A stretch of DNA of 8,778 nt from Desulfurococcales archaeon ex4484_204 (GTDB taxonomy: Archaea; Thermoproteota; Thermoprotei_A; Sulfolobales; NBVN01), in contig NJEF01000032.1 of assembly GCA_002255065.1 (NCBI GenBank), positions 1 through 8,778 on the forward strand. The letters are read 5' to 3'. The notes beneath the pieces are model-generated. The model was not told where the DNA came from and made no database searches. It saw only the letters and a list, made by a program, of their open reading frames with translations. The position numbers and the translations under genes are program-made. Each line of letters begins with the position of its first letter. The stretch's first letter is position 1. Positions 1-6,304 of this stretch are shown here, piece after piece.

Positions 1-953
1 TCCATGCTGTAATCTATGATCCTCTTCGTGTGGTCCATGAATATGCTTACGAAGGGGAAGTTCAGTATGTTAACGAGCTTCTCCCTGAGCCCCCTCTCCT
101 CCCTCCTCAACGACTCGGCCTTAAGCATTACATCGTTGGCTACGGCCTTATCGATATTTATGAAAGACCTAGAGATCGCGTTAAAGAGCTCCTCACCTCC
201 CTCATACAGCTCGATCACCTGGTCTGGTAGGGGTGCCTTACCCCTACTCATCAATAACTCCCTAGCTATTATGCTAGCATGGTCCGCGATGCGCTCCATG
301 CTCTTAACCCCTATCAGTATGTATAGAGCCTCAGCTAGGGTCTCAACACCTGCATCGGAGGGCTTTATACCCCCTAAGAGCACTAGGTTTAGTTGCTTAA
401 CTACGAATAGGAACAGCTTATCGACGGTGTCGTCCCTCTCAATAACGCTCTTTAAAACACCTTCATCGAACGAGGTTAGGGTGTTCCTAACGTCCATCAA
501 CATGTAGCTTACTGTCTTAGCCATCTTCTTAATAGCCTCGTTTAGAGGTAGGCTTGAGGGGTCGACCACTAGGTGTAGGAGGACGCTGTCAGCTGTCTCC
601 TCAAGTATCTCGAGGCCAACGATCCTGTGGGTTATGAACTCCTTTAGAACAGCCCTCAACCTCTCAGAAGGAACTTTAAACACTACGTTAACCGTTGTGT
701 ACCCAGCTAGGTAGGACGATATAACCTCCCTAATCATCTTACCCTCATTGAGGCTATCAATAACTACCATACGCTCATAGCTCCTACGCCTCGCATAGGT
801 TGATGGGTAAACCCTTAAGCTGTAGTCGGGGAGGATCTCCATAACCACCTCAGACCCGCTTAAGATACCGACCCTCCTAGCCCACTCCTTAGGTAGGGAC
901 ACGATAAACGTTGAGCCACCGGTTACCTGGACCCTCCTCCTAAAAGTACTCAC
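1..953 (-). CDS. AbrB-PhoU phosphate uptake regulator, C-terminus cut by window edge
   Basis: About 317 codons are visible, from a GTG at 953 to the left edge. Residues ~5-50 look like a SpoVT/AbrB-type beta domain (VQVTGGSTFIVSLPKEW, then GSEV), and residues ~60-317 are helical with PhoU features, notably KSMERIADHA around 217-226 and KRIIDYSM at the edge, which is typical of the last PhoU helix. I infer that only about 10-30 residues are missing. Archaeal proteins with this architecture are annotated as phosphate uptake regulators; PhoU proteins act in the cytoplasm on the Pst transporter or its signalling, and the AbrB part suggests DNA binding. The GTG start is favoured because GGTGG lies just upstream, an upstream ATG in another frame stops after four codons, and a TATA-like CTATATAA sits 24-31 bp before it. 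No pst gene is visible, so the phosphate link rests on the family alone. Confidence 0.88.
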   Translation of the reverse strand, partial: MSTFRRRVQVTGGSTFIVSLPKEWARRVGILSGSEVVMEILPDYSLRVYPSTYARRRSYERMVVIDSLNEGKMIREVISSYLAGYTTVNVVFKVPSERLRAVLKEFITHRIVGLEILEETADSVLLHLVVDPSSLPLNEAIKKMAKTVSYMLMDVRNTLTSFDEGVLKSVIERDDTVDKLFLFVVKQLNLVLLGGIKPSDAGVETLAEALYILIGVKSMERIADHASIIARELLMSRGKAPLPDQVIELYEGGEELFNAISRSFINIDKAVANDVMLKAESLRREERGLREKLVNILNFPFVSIFMDHTKRIIDYSM

Positions 954-969
954 ACTCCCACCATAGGCT

Positions 970-988
970 ATATACTTATATAGTATAT
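970..988. promoter_or_regulatory. Inverted repeat over the AbrB-PhoU TATA box
   Basis: ATATACT-TATAT-AGTATAT is a 19-bp inverted repeat with perfect 7-bp arms and a 5-bp centre. Read on the minus strand it contains CTATATAA (984-977), placed 24-31 bp before the GTG at 953, so the probable TATA box of the PhoU-like gene is inside the repeat. A dimeric regulator bound here would block TBP. Because the gene itself encodes an AbrB-like domain, autoregulation is possible, but that is inference. The run is also simply AT-rich, and part of the symmetry could be chance. Confidence 0.45.
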
Positions 989-995
989 TTATATA
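988..995 (+). promoter_or_regulatory. TATA box for the 36-aa microprotein
   Basis: TTTATATA on the plus strand predicts a transcription start near 1018-1022. That leaves about 28 nt of leader containing GTGGGGGG a few bases before the ATG at 1048. With the minus-strand TATA at 977-984, the 60-bp AT-rich stretch acts as a divergent promoter. Confidence 0.4.
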
Positions 996-1047
996 TTCTA
1001 AAGGTATTCTTCTTAAACCCAGCTAAAGCTAAATAGTGGGGGGTTCG

Positions 1048-1158
1048 ATGAGGTTAGTGGGTAGCAGTAAGGGTGTTTTAAGGCTTACGTACATAGCGTT
1101 TACCCTAGTTGCTATACTATCGCTGATGCTGGGGCTTATTGAGTGGGGCCTTCGCTAA
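1048..1158 (+). CDS. 36-residue single-pass membrane microprotein (hypothetical)
   Basis: A short ORF of 36 codons plus TAA. It starts at ATG 1048 after a purine-rich GTGGGGGG element; an in-frame GTG at 1036 would add four residues. The N-terminal part is basic (MRLVGSSKGVLRL), residues ~14-34 form one hydrophobic helix (YIAFTLVAILSLMLGLIEW) and the tail is GLR. The positive-inside rule suggests a cytoplasmic N-terminus. It is transcribed divergently from the AbrB-PhoU gene and its last 23 bp overlap the 3' end of the convergent SixA-like gene. I do not recognise the family; it does not resemble Sec61-beta. The TATA box, Shine-Dalgarno-like element and clean TM segment support it, but the length allows a chance ORF. 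Confidence 0.5.
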   Translation: MRLVGSSKGVLRLTYIAFTLVAILSLMLGLIEWGLR

Positions 1159-1618
1159 CCTTAAGCGCCTCTCTAGCTATCTTAGGTGTTATTAGGAACT
1201 CTAGAACACCCCCTCCCTTCTCAACCTTGAGGACCTCAACACCTACTGCAGCCCCAGCACCTATCTTAACGTTCCCTCCACCTATTAACTCGCTCACCAC
1301 TTTCTCAATGCTTGGAGCGTGCCCTACTAGGGCTGCTGAGTCCTGAAGCACTAGCTTCGCTAATGCGTTGAGGGACAGAACCGCTGGGTGGAGCTCAGCA
1401 GAGACCTTAACGTCTGCACCGTGAACTCTTGAAAGCACCTCAGCCGTCTGTAAAGCCCTCCTTAAAGGGCTCGTATAGATTACTGAGAGCTTTACTGGTA
1501 GTAACTTAGCAACAGCCTCTACATCGGCGGCGCCCTCCCTAGTAAGGGCCCTCTCCTCGTCCGGGAGGCCGGGCTTCTTCTCCTCCGCCTTACCATGTCT
1601 TACAAACACCAATAACAT
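1136..1618 (-). CDS. sixA: SixA-like phosphohistidine phosphatase (histidine phosphatase superfamily)
   Basis: A 160-residue protein, the usual size for SixA. The RHG signature with nucleophile His8 lies at residues 7-9 (VFVRHGKAE), LTREG at 25-29, SPLRRALQTAE at 50-60, an acidic Glu75 in the expected region, and the second catalytic histidine in GHAPSIE (H100). The superfamily transfers phosphate through a phosphohistidine intermediate. SixA removes phosphate from histidine of phosphorelay proteins in bacteria; the archaeal substrate is not settled. No histidine kinase or HPt protein is visible here. It lies 68 bp downstream of ApgM on the same strand but has its own TATA-like element. The ATG at 1618 gives the canonical N-terminus immediately before the first beta strand. 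A small-molecule phosphatase of the phosphoglycerate-mutase-like family is the alternative. Confidence 0.85.
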   Translation of the reverse strand: MLLVFVRHGKAEEKKPGLPDEERALTREGAADVEAVAKLLPVKLSVIYTSPLRRALQTAEVLSRVHGADVKVSAELHPAVLSLNALAKLVLQDSAALVGHAPSIEKVVSELIGGGNVKIGAGAAVGVEVLKVEKGGGVLEFLITPKIAREALKVSEGPTQ

Positions 1619-1647
1619 GGGGTGCCCCGGTGGTATGTAGGGGCTGG

Positions 1648-1655
1648 TTTAAATA
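1648..1655 (-). promoter_or_regulatory. TATA box of the SixA-like gene
   Basis: On the minus strand this reads TATTTAAA, 30-37 bp before the ATG at 1618, and predicts a leader of under about 10 nt. It indicates that the SixA-like gene can be transcribed independently of the upstream ApgM gene. Confidence 0.5.
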
Positions 1656-1686
1656 GCTGTTATGCCTTAGCCGTAATGGTCAGTAC

Positions 1687-2973
1687 CTACCGAGCTTTGG
1701 GCTTCATCCCTATGAGGCTTAGGACTTTAGGTAGGAGTACCCACCCGTGCTCGAGTACCCCGAGAACCCCTCTAGCACAGTCCCTCTCAGTAAACCTACC
1801 TACTGGGTCGGGCTTTAAGTTCCTGGACAGCAGGGCTATAGGGACTGGGTCGTCTGTATGGGCCCTCACGGAGGGCGGTGTTGCGTGATCGGCTGTTACT
1901 AGTAGGGCTACATCCCTAGGCATTAATTTAAGGAATGGCTGAACGAAGTACTCATCGATCTCCTCAACCCTCCTCCTCTTAAGCTCCTGGTCGCCGTCGT
2001 GGCCCGGCTCGTCGGGCCCCTTAAGGTGTACGTAGACTATGTCGTGGGTTCCCAGCGCCTCCAAGGTCTTCTCAAGCCTTAACCTGTAGTCCTCCCTAGG
2101 GTTATCGCTGGGTAGGGGGATCTCCACAACATCTGCTTTGAAAGCCCTACCAATCCCTAGCTCTACAGGCATCTCAGCTAGTAGGGCGAACTTAGCGCCG
2201 TACTTACTGTTCAAGGGCTTCGCTCTAGGTATGTAGGTACCTGCATCCCTTAGGAGCAAGGCGTTTGCTGGTGGTAGACCCCTCCCCACCCTCCCAGCAT
2301 TTACTGGGTGCCCGCTAAGTACCTCAACGGCCTTCCTAATGAAGGCGTTAACTATCTCAGCAGTTACCCTAGCCTCCTCGCTGTCCTCTAAGGGCTCTAC
2401 ATCCCTGATGTAGGGCCTGTACAGCTTTGACGCAACGCTTATAAGCCCCCTCCTCTCGTAGGCGGGGTCGCTATTGCTAACCATGGGTGATAACCTGTAC
2501 CTCCTACTACCTATAACCACTACAGCCCTATGACCAACCGTCGCCTTAACCCTAGCGTACCCGTCGTGGACACCTAGGTCTATACCATCGATTGCCCTAG
2601 CGAGGGCCCTGCCCTCCTCACTCGTTAAGCTCCTCCCAACCCTCCTGTCAAGTATCCTTAACGTCCCTGCATCAACTGTCGCGAAGTTAGCTCTAAAGGC
2701 GACCTCAACGCCCTCCTTAAACACCATACCAGCACCTAGTGCCTCAATAGGTCCCCTACCGGTGTAGACGTCCCTGGGGTCGTACCCAAGGATGGAGATC
2801 ACCGCGGAATCGCTTTCAGGGGCTACCCCCTTACCAATAACGTACATCGCCCCGCACACGCCGTTGCTCGCTACGTAGTCTAGGCCCGGCTTAAACGCCT
2901 TCTCAAGGGTCGTGGCGGGGTCTGCTAACCTATCAGCTACTCCGTCTAAGACTAGGTACAGGAGCTTAACCAT
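1687..2973 (-). CDS. apgM: 2,3-bisphosphoglycerate-independent phosphoglycerate mutase, archaeal type
   Basis: This 428-residue protein interconverts 3- and 2-phosphoglycerate in glycolysis and gluconeogenesis in the cytosol. It belongs to the metal-dependent alkaline phosphatase superfamily. Visible features are the metal-ligand motif VLDGVADR (D10), the probable catalytic serine S54 in APESDSAVISILGYDP, GRGPIEALG (72-80), RANFATVD (94-101), and the C-terminal metal sites in GPDEPGHDGD (D321, H325), TADHATPP (D362, H363) and H372. Length and motif order match archaeal ApgM and the protein appears intact. I prefer ATG 2973, which yields MVKLLYLVLDG and has GTTGTGAGGG just upstream. An in-frame GTG at 2991 would add six residues and would fit a leaderless start from the TATA box at 3012-3019. 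It is followed by the SixA-like gene and preceded by the methyltransferase. Confidence 0.95.
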   Translation of the reverse strand: MVKLLYLVLDGVADRLADPATTLEKAFKPGLDYVASNGVCGAMYVIGKGVAPESDSAVISILGYDPRDVYTGRGPIEALGAGMVFKEGVEVAFRANFATVDAGTLRILDRRVGRSLTSEEGRALARAIDGIDLGVHDGYARVKATVGHRAVVVIGSRRYRLSPMVSNSDPAYERRGLISVASKLYRPYIRDVEPLEDSEEARVTAEIVNAFIRKAVEVLSGHPVNAGRVGRGLPPANALLLRDAGTYIPRAKPLNSKYGAKFALLAEMPVELGIGRAFKADVVEIPLPSDNPREDYRLRLEKTLEALGTHDIVYVHLKGPDEPGHDGDQELKRRRVEEIDEYFVQPFLKLMPRDVALLVTADHATPPSVRAHTDDPVPIALLSRNLKPDPVGRFTERDCARGVLGVLEHGWVLLPKVLSLIGMKPKAR

Positions 2974-3011
2974 GGCCCTCACAACCTGCACAGCTTATCC
3001 AGTGCTGCATA

Positions 3012-3019
3012 CCTTAAAA
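3012..3019 (-). promoter_or_regulatory. TATA box of apgM
   Basis: On the minus strand this reads TTTTAAGG, 21-28 bp before the GTG at 2991 and 39-46 bp before the ATG at 2973. It lies between the methyltransferase stop codon and apgM, next to a perfect 12-bp palindrome at 3021-3032 at the position of an upstream activator or BRE element. Confidence 0.4.
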
Positions 3020-3020
3020 C

Positions 3021-3032
3021 AGGTAGCTACCT
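3021..3032. repeat. 12-bp perfect palindrome at methyltransferase stop / apgM promoter
   Basis: AGGTAGCTACCT is perfectly self-complementary. It covers the methyltransferase stop codon (3027-3029, minus strand) and abuts the upstream side of the apgM TATA box. Its GTAGCTAC core recurs at 3034-3041 and at three other places in the window, mostly at gene ends. A protein-binding site is possible; so is a compositional effect of the TAGC-rich genome. Confidence 0.4.
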
Positions 3033-3809
3033 AGTAGCTACGAGGACTAACCTCCTAGCATCCCTGGGCTCAACATCCTCGACCCTGAAGTCCCCGTATA
3101 CCCTGACGTCGCTGAAACCAGCGAGCTTAGCGAAGAGCTTTAGCTCATTAGCGCTGTAGGCCCTGAGCCTGTGATAGTCAGGTATCATCGTAACCCTCCC
3201 ACCCTCCTTAACAACTAAAGTCCTCTCCCACTCAATGAGTGCTGAGACCCTACCCATAACGACCGAGTCAAGGATCAGTATGCTTACATCGTCGTGGTCG
3301 ACCCTCCAGACCACCGGCTCCCCCCTTAACCACCTCTCAGCCCTGTAGGGGTTAGGTGCGTCAGCTATGAACACGCCTCCATCCCTTAAAGCCCTAAACA
3401 CCCCCTTCATGGTGCTCAACATGTCGTCATCCGATACGTTGTAGTTTATGCTTGTAAAGAAGCACGTAACCGCGTCGAAGCACCTCCTAAACCTAATCCT
3501 CCTCATATCCCCTACCTTAAAGACCGCCCTAACACCCGCGCTGACCGCCTTCCTCCTAGCTATCCTAACCATGTCCCTACTGATGTCTAGGCCAACAACC
3601 CTGTACCCCCTCCTAGCTAGCTCTATGGTGGGGCCGCCGGTACCGCACGCTATATCCAGCACGTCCCTTACATCCCTCCTAGCTACCTCCTTAAACACCT
3701 TAACCGTGAAGTCGATGAGCTTAGGGACGCTCCTCTCTAGGTAGTCACTATATATTACGTCGTAGTACTTAGCGTACCTCGTATAGATTTGGGGGCCCAA
3801 CCGCGGCAC
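3027..3809 (-). CDS. SAM-dependent methyltransferase, class I
   Basis: A 260-residue Rossmann-fold methyltransferase. Motif I is VLDIACGTGGP (50-60), the acidic ribose-binding residue is D75 in VVGLDIS, GDMRRIRF follows at 100-107 and a motif-IV-like FDAVTCFFTSINY at 111-123; post-I helices contain RDM and RRK. The N-terminal YAKYYDVIYSDY segment and the C-terminal half (rich in beta strands, ending RRLVLVATR) resemble small-molecule methyltransferases of the Methyltransf_11/25 type and SAM-binding ubiE-like proteins. The substrate cannot be told. The GTG start at 3809 is the first in frame after a stop and lies 24-31 bp after TATA element CTTAAATA, consistent with a leaderless mRNA. It is divergent from the CofE-like gene and ends 53 bp before the apgM ATG. 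Confidence 0.88.
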   Translation of the reverse strand: MPRLGPQIYTRYAKYYDVIYSDYLERSVPKLIDFTVKVFKEVARRDVRDVLDIACGTGGPTIELARRGYRVVGLDISRDMVRIARRKAVSAGVRAVFKVGDMRRIRFRRCFDAVTCFFTSINYNVSDDDMLSTMKGVFRALRDGGVFIADAPNPYRAERWLRGEPVVWRVDHDDVSILILDSVVMGRVSALIEWERTLVVKEGGRVTMIPDYHRLRAYSANELKLFAKLAGFSDVRVYGDFRVEDVEPRDARRLVLVATR

Positions 3810-3832
3810 CGTGGTTGATTACCATAGTGCTC

Positions 3833-3840
3833 TATTTAAG
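3833..3840 (-). promoter_or_regulatory. TATA box of the methyltransferase gene
   Basis: On the minus strand this reads CTTAAATA. It is 24-31 bp before the GTG at 3809, the spacing expected for a transcript starting at the initiation codon itself. Confidence 0.5.
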
Positions 3841-3898
3841 CTTAGGGAGGCCTTCTTAACCATGAAGAAATATGCAGGGTTTAGTGTAGCATTTACTG

Positions 3899-4825
3899 GT
3901 GCGGGCTGTGCGCGGTGCTGGGGTTAGCGAGATAAGGATTTACGGCGTACCGGTCAGCGGTGAGGTTGCTGAGGGCACCGATGTAGGGGGCCTAGTCGTT
4001 GATGCTGCTAGGAGGTGCGGGTGCGGTATCAGGGATGGTGACGTAGTCGTCATAGCGTCTAAGATAGTGTCTAAGGCTGAGGGCATGGTGGTTAGGGTAG
4101 GGGGTGTTAGGGCAGGCACCCCCGCTAAGATCCTCAGCAGGTTCTTAGGGATGAGGGAGGGGCAGGTCGAGCTCTACCTAAGGCAGGGGAGGGTGGTAGC
4201 CGTTATACCGCTTAAGCTCATTGAGGGCTATTTAAGGAGGTATACAAGGGATTTAAAGGCCGTGGAGGAGGCAGTAGCCCCTGAGCCCTACCTCCTACTC
4301 ATTAGGACCCCGCAGGGGTTGATGAGCTGGGGCGGTATAGACCTATCTAACGTGCCCAGAGGCTACGCGGTCCTGCCACCTAGAGACCCAGATGCATCGG
4401 CTAGGAGGATTAGGGATAGGATTAAGGAGTTAACGGGGTGTGACGTAGCTGTAATCCTGAGCGATACGGAGTGGACGCTGAGCAAGTTTGGAAGCATTGA
4501 CGTAGCTATTGGCTCAGCGGGTATAGCGCCTGTGAGGAGGGGCTTCGGTTCCAGGGATATCTACGGGAAGCCTAAGTTCGGCGGCATAGACGTGCTAGTA
4601 GACCTAATAGCTGCTGCAGCAGCCCTACTAATGGGTCAGGCAGCTGAGTCCGTACCCATAGCTATAGTTAGGGGGGTTAGGTACGAGCCCTCAGACGAGG
4701 GTGTGAAGGATATTACGTACCCGTCTAAGCTCCTCAGGAAGGGGTTAGTGAAGGTCGTCCTACTAACCTCCCTGTTTAAGTTAGTGCACGCTCTAGCATC
4801 AATACTAAGGTTCTTTAAGCGCTGA
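3899..4825 (+). CDS. CofE-like coenzyme F420:L-glutamate ligase family protein, divergent
   Basis: A 308-residue member of the F420-0:gamma-glutamyl ligase family (COG1478). CofE adds gamma-linked glutamates to F420-0 using GTP and divalent metal. Family marks seen are IYGVP at 14-18, GDVVVIASKIVSKAEG (47-62), GGIDLSNV (145-152) with the likely metal ligand D148, LPPRDPDASARRIRDRI (159-175), ILSDT (186-190; D189, T190), DVAIGSAGIAP (201-211) and RDIYGKPK (219-226), then IVRGVRY. The segment after SDT reads EWTLSKFGSI, where canonical CofE has a GRPxR-type sequence. A hydrophobic tail (about 282-308) extends beyond the usual ~250 residues. The activity may therefore differ. The start is uncertain: GTG 3899 (a weak AAATAT-type TATA ~28 bp upstream) or GTG 3908 (GGTG just upstream). 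No other cof gene is in view. Confidence 0.82.
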   Translation: MRAVRGAGVSEIRIYGVPVSGEVAEGTDVGGLVVDAARRCGCGIRDGDVVVIASKIVSKAEGMVVRVGGVRAGTPAKILSRFLGMREGQVELYLRQGRVVAVIPLKLIEGYLRRYTRDLKAVEEAVAPEPYLLLIRTPQGLMSWGGIDLSNVPRGYAVLPPRDPDASARRIRDRIKELTGCDVAVILSDTEWTLSKFGSIDVAIGSAGIAPVRRGFGSRDIYGKPKFGGIDVLVDLIAAAAALLMGQAAESVPIAIVRGVRYEPSDEGVKDITYPSKLLRKGLVKVVLLTSLFKLVHALASILRFFKR

Positions 4826-4868
4826 CGACCCGCCCTACCTCCTAGCTACGGAGCTCGGGGCTTCTCAT

Positions 4869-5327
4869 ATGGGAGAAATCTTTTTCTATGACGATGCGGT
4901 ATTTATGTCTGAGGTACAGTTAATGGCGCTCTACGACGTTAGGTGTCGAGACGTAGTCCGCATCCTTGCTTCAGGCCCTATGGGAAGGAGGGAGATCGGG
5001 GAGAAGCTCCGGGAGGTTTACCCAACCCTCAGCCCTAGGGGTAGGTGGGTAAAGACCGTGCTCCTTGAGTGGAACCCCTACGTTATTAGGGAGGACAACA
5101 ACTACAAGCTGTCAGACCTAGGGCAGGCGCTAAGCGCTATACCCGGAGAGGTCGGTGGGGAGCTAAGCGATGCTGAGAAGGTCTTCATTCTCGGCACAAT
5201 GATGCTTGATGAGGCCCAGAGGAAGATCGTGGCGGAGCTCATAGCTACTGGTAAGAGCACCAGTAAGGATACGTGGAAGGTCACCCAGACCGAGAGGGTT
5301 CTTAAGAAGTTAGGCATTATTAAATAA
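4869..5327 (+). CDS. Hypothetical winged-helix-like protein
   Basis: A 152-residue soluble protein that I do not recognise. Residues ~25-90 fit a winged helix-turn-helix: helix RDVVRILASG, the turn GPMGRREIGEKLREVY, a probable recognition helix around SPRGRWVKTVLLEW, then a beta wing YVIREDNNYKLSDLGQAL. Residues ~100-152 form a second helical segment rich in Lys, ending RVLKKLGIIK. There is no signal peptide or membrane helix. It follows the CofE-like gene by 43 bp on the same strand, with no obvious promoter between, so read-through is likely. An in-frame ATG at 4905 would give a 140-residue protein beginning MSEVQLMALYDVR, which starts closer to the predicted fold and may be the real start. 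Transcription regulator is the best guess; a nucleic-acid-binding adaptor is possible. Confidence 0.65.
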   Translation: MGEIFFYDDAVFMSEVQLMALYDVRCRDVVRILASGPMGRREIGEKLREVYPTLSPRGRWVKTVLLEWNPYVIREDNNYKLSDLGQALSAIPGEVGGELSDAEKVFILGTMMLDEAQRKIVAELIATGKSTSKDTWKVTQTERVLKKLGIIK

Positions 5328-5330
5328 ACA

Positions 5331-5340
5331 CGCTTTTTTA
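5331..5340 (+). terminator. Oligo-T terminator after the winged-helix gene
   Basis: CGCTTTTTTA begins 4 bp after the TAA at 5325-5327. A run of six T without a needed hairpin is the usual archaeal intrinsic terminator. It separates the plus-strand genes from the convergent glycosyltransferase. Confidence 0.55.
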
Positions 5341-5379
5341 CAGGTCTAAATCCTCACGTCTAAACATTACTGCAGCTAC

Positions 5380-6213
5380 TTAAAGCTTGTAGCTACTGCT
5401 AGTATACCTCTTCTCAACCCTGTGCCTATACGTTATTGCTAGCAGGTCTATGAGCATGTGGAACACCTCCTTAAGCTTAAACGGCGCTTTAAGCCTTATC
5501 TCGAACACCGCGGGCACCTCGACAACCCTGTACCCCCTAGCGCATACAGCTGTCAGTAGCTCCGCGTCCATGGCGTACCTCTTAACCGTTAGCCTGGGGA
5601 CTACGTCGTCGAGTACATACCTCCTAAACGCCTTAGCCCCGGTCTGGGTGTCCTTAACCTTAATACCTAAGAGGATCCTCTCTAGGGTGTGGAACGCCTT
5701 GCTAAGGATCCTCCTAAGGATAGATGCCTTAGTATTCGATAGCCTGTGCCACTTAGAGGTGACGACCGCATCCGCGAGGCCGTCCTTCTCAATTACGTCG
5801 ATCATCAGGGTTAGCTGCCTAGGATCTATGTCTAGGTCTCCGTCGAAGAAGGCAATGACCTCCCCCCTACTAGCCATGAAGCCCTTAATGAGGCTCCAAC
5901 CCTTACCCCTATTAACCCTGTTCCTGAAAACCCTGACGTTACGGGGTAACGCCGCCCTCACTAGGTTCTCGTAGGTCCCGTCCCTGCTCCCGTCATCAAC
6001 GATCACTACCTCGAAGTCCCTGAACCCGTTCTTAACGAGCTCGTGGACCACCCTAAACACAGCCCTCCTAGCTGCGTGTACCTCGTTGTATACAGGGATA
6101 ACTACCGATAGCTTTAAAGGCCTGCCCAGTCCTCTACCCCAGAGGAGGGGCTCGCTAGTAGTAGCTGGTGGGTGGCTAGCAATCACCGCCCTACCCTCGC
6201 TTACCGACGCCAT
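5380..6213 (-). CDS. GT2 family glycosyltransferase, dolichyl/polyprenyl-phosphate hexose synthase-like
   Basis: A 277-residue GT-A fold family 2 glycosyltransferase. Counted from ATG 6213: VVIPVYNE around 37-44, VIVDDGSRDGT (D73, D74), NRGKGWSLIKG, the metal-binding DGDLDID (124-130), TSKWHR, and the acceptor-loop-like DTQTGAKAFRR (188-198), followed by MDAELL and VEVPAVF. This order matches dolichyl-phosphate glucose/mannose synthases, which move hexose from a nucleotide sugar to polyprenyl phosphate on the cytoplasmic face. The C-terminal membrane helices found in some relatives are absent; the tail is basic and serine-rich. A TTG at 6228 would add five residues, but ATG 6213 has GAAGGGG upstream. 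It converges on the winged-helix gene and diverges from the CARF gene. Sugar and lipid specificity cannot be read. Confidence 0.88.
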   Translation of the reverse strand: MASVSEGRAVIASHPPATTSEPLLWGRGLGRPLKLSVVIPVYNEVHAARRAVFRVVHELVKNGFRDFEVVIVDDGSRDGTYENLVRAALPRNVRVFRNRVNRGKGWSLIKGFMASRGEVIAFFDGDLDIDPRQLTLMIDVIEKDGLADAVVTSKWHRLSNTKASILRRILSKAFHTLERILLGIKVKDTQTGAKAFRRYVLDDVVPRLTVKRYAMDAELLTAVCARGYRVVEVPAVFEIRLKAPFKLKEVFHMLIDLLAITYRHRVEKRYTSSSYKL

Positions 6214-6237
6214 CTGCAGCCCCTTCAAATTACTCCA

Positions 6238-6249
6238 CTACTATAGTAG
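6238..6249. repeat. 12-bp perfect palindrome upstream of GT2
   Basis: CTACTATAGTAG is perfectly self-complementary and begins 25 bp upstream of the GT2 ATG. It lies 5 bp from a second perfect palindrome at 6255-6268. It includes a TATA-like centre, so it may be part of the GT2 promoter as well as a binding site. Confidence 0.45.
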
Positions 6250-6254
6250 CTACC

Positions 6255-6268
6255 CTTAACTAGTTAAG
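6255..6268. repeat. 14-bp perfect palindrome upstream of GT2
   Basis: CTTAACTAGTTAAG is perfectly self-complementary over 14 bp. It sits between the TTTTATA/TATAAAA element (6278-6284) and the GT2 start, close to where a minus-strand transcript from that TATA would begin. An operator for a dimeric repressor is the simplest reading. Confidence 0.5.
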
Positions 6269-6277
6269 TATTCATGG

Positions 6278-6284
6278 TATAAAA
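6278..6284. promoter_or_regulatory. Strong TATA element in the GT2/CARF intergenic region
   Basis: TATAAAA on the plus strand (TTTTATA on the minus) is the best TATA box in the window. On the plus strand it would start RNA near 6305-6310, far before the CARF gene at 6478. On the minus strand it would start RNA near 6250-6255 and leave a leader of about 40 nt before GT2. Direction is undecided. Confidence 0.5.
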
Positions 6285-6304
6285 CCTGGGGTGCTAGTAA
6301 TACG

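Noticed and set aside
16..507. Plus-strand open frame of 163 codons
   Set aside because: It is antisense to the AbrB-PhoU gene, which has clear domain motifs in its own frame; the plus-strand translation is serine/leucine rich and resembles no family.
1622..1888. Plus-strand open frame of 88 codons
   Set aside because: It is mostly antisense to the C-terminal part of apgM and has no recognisable protein features.
3448..3744. Plus-strand open frame of 98 codons
   Set aside because: It is antisense to the methyltransferase core, including motif I; its leucine/threonine-rich composition is a by-product of the opposite strand.
3862..3927. 21-codon ORF overlapping the CofE-like start, a possible leader peptide
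   Set aside because: It begins MKKYAGFSVAFTG and overlaps the start of the ligase, but there is no Shine-Dalgarno element and no attenuator-like structure, so chance is likely.
5450..5974. Plus-strand open frame of 174 codons
   Set aside because: It is antisense to the GT2 gene, whose catalytic motifs are intact; the antisense product is low-complexity.
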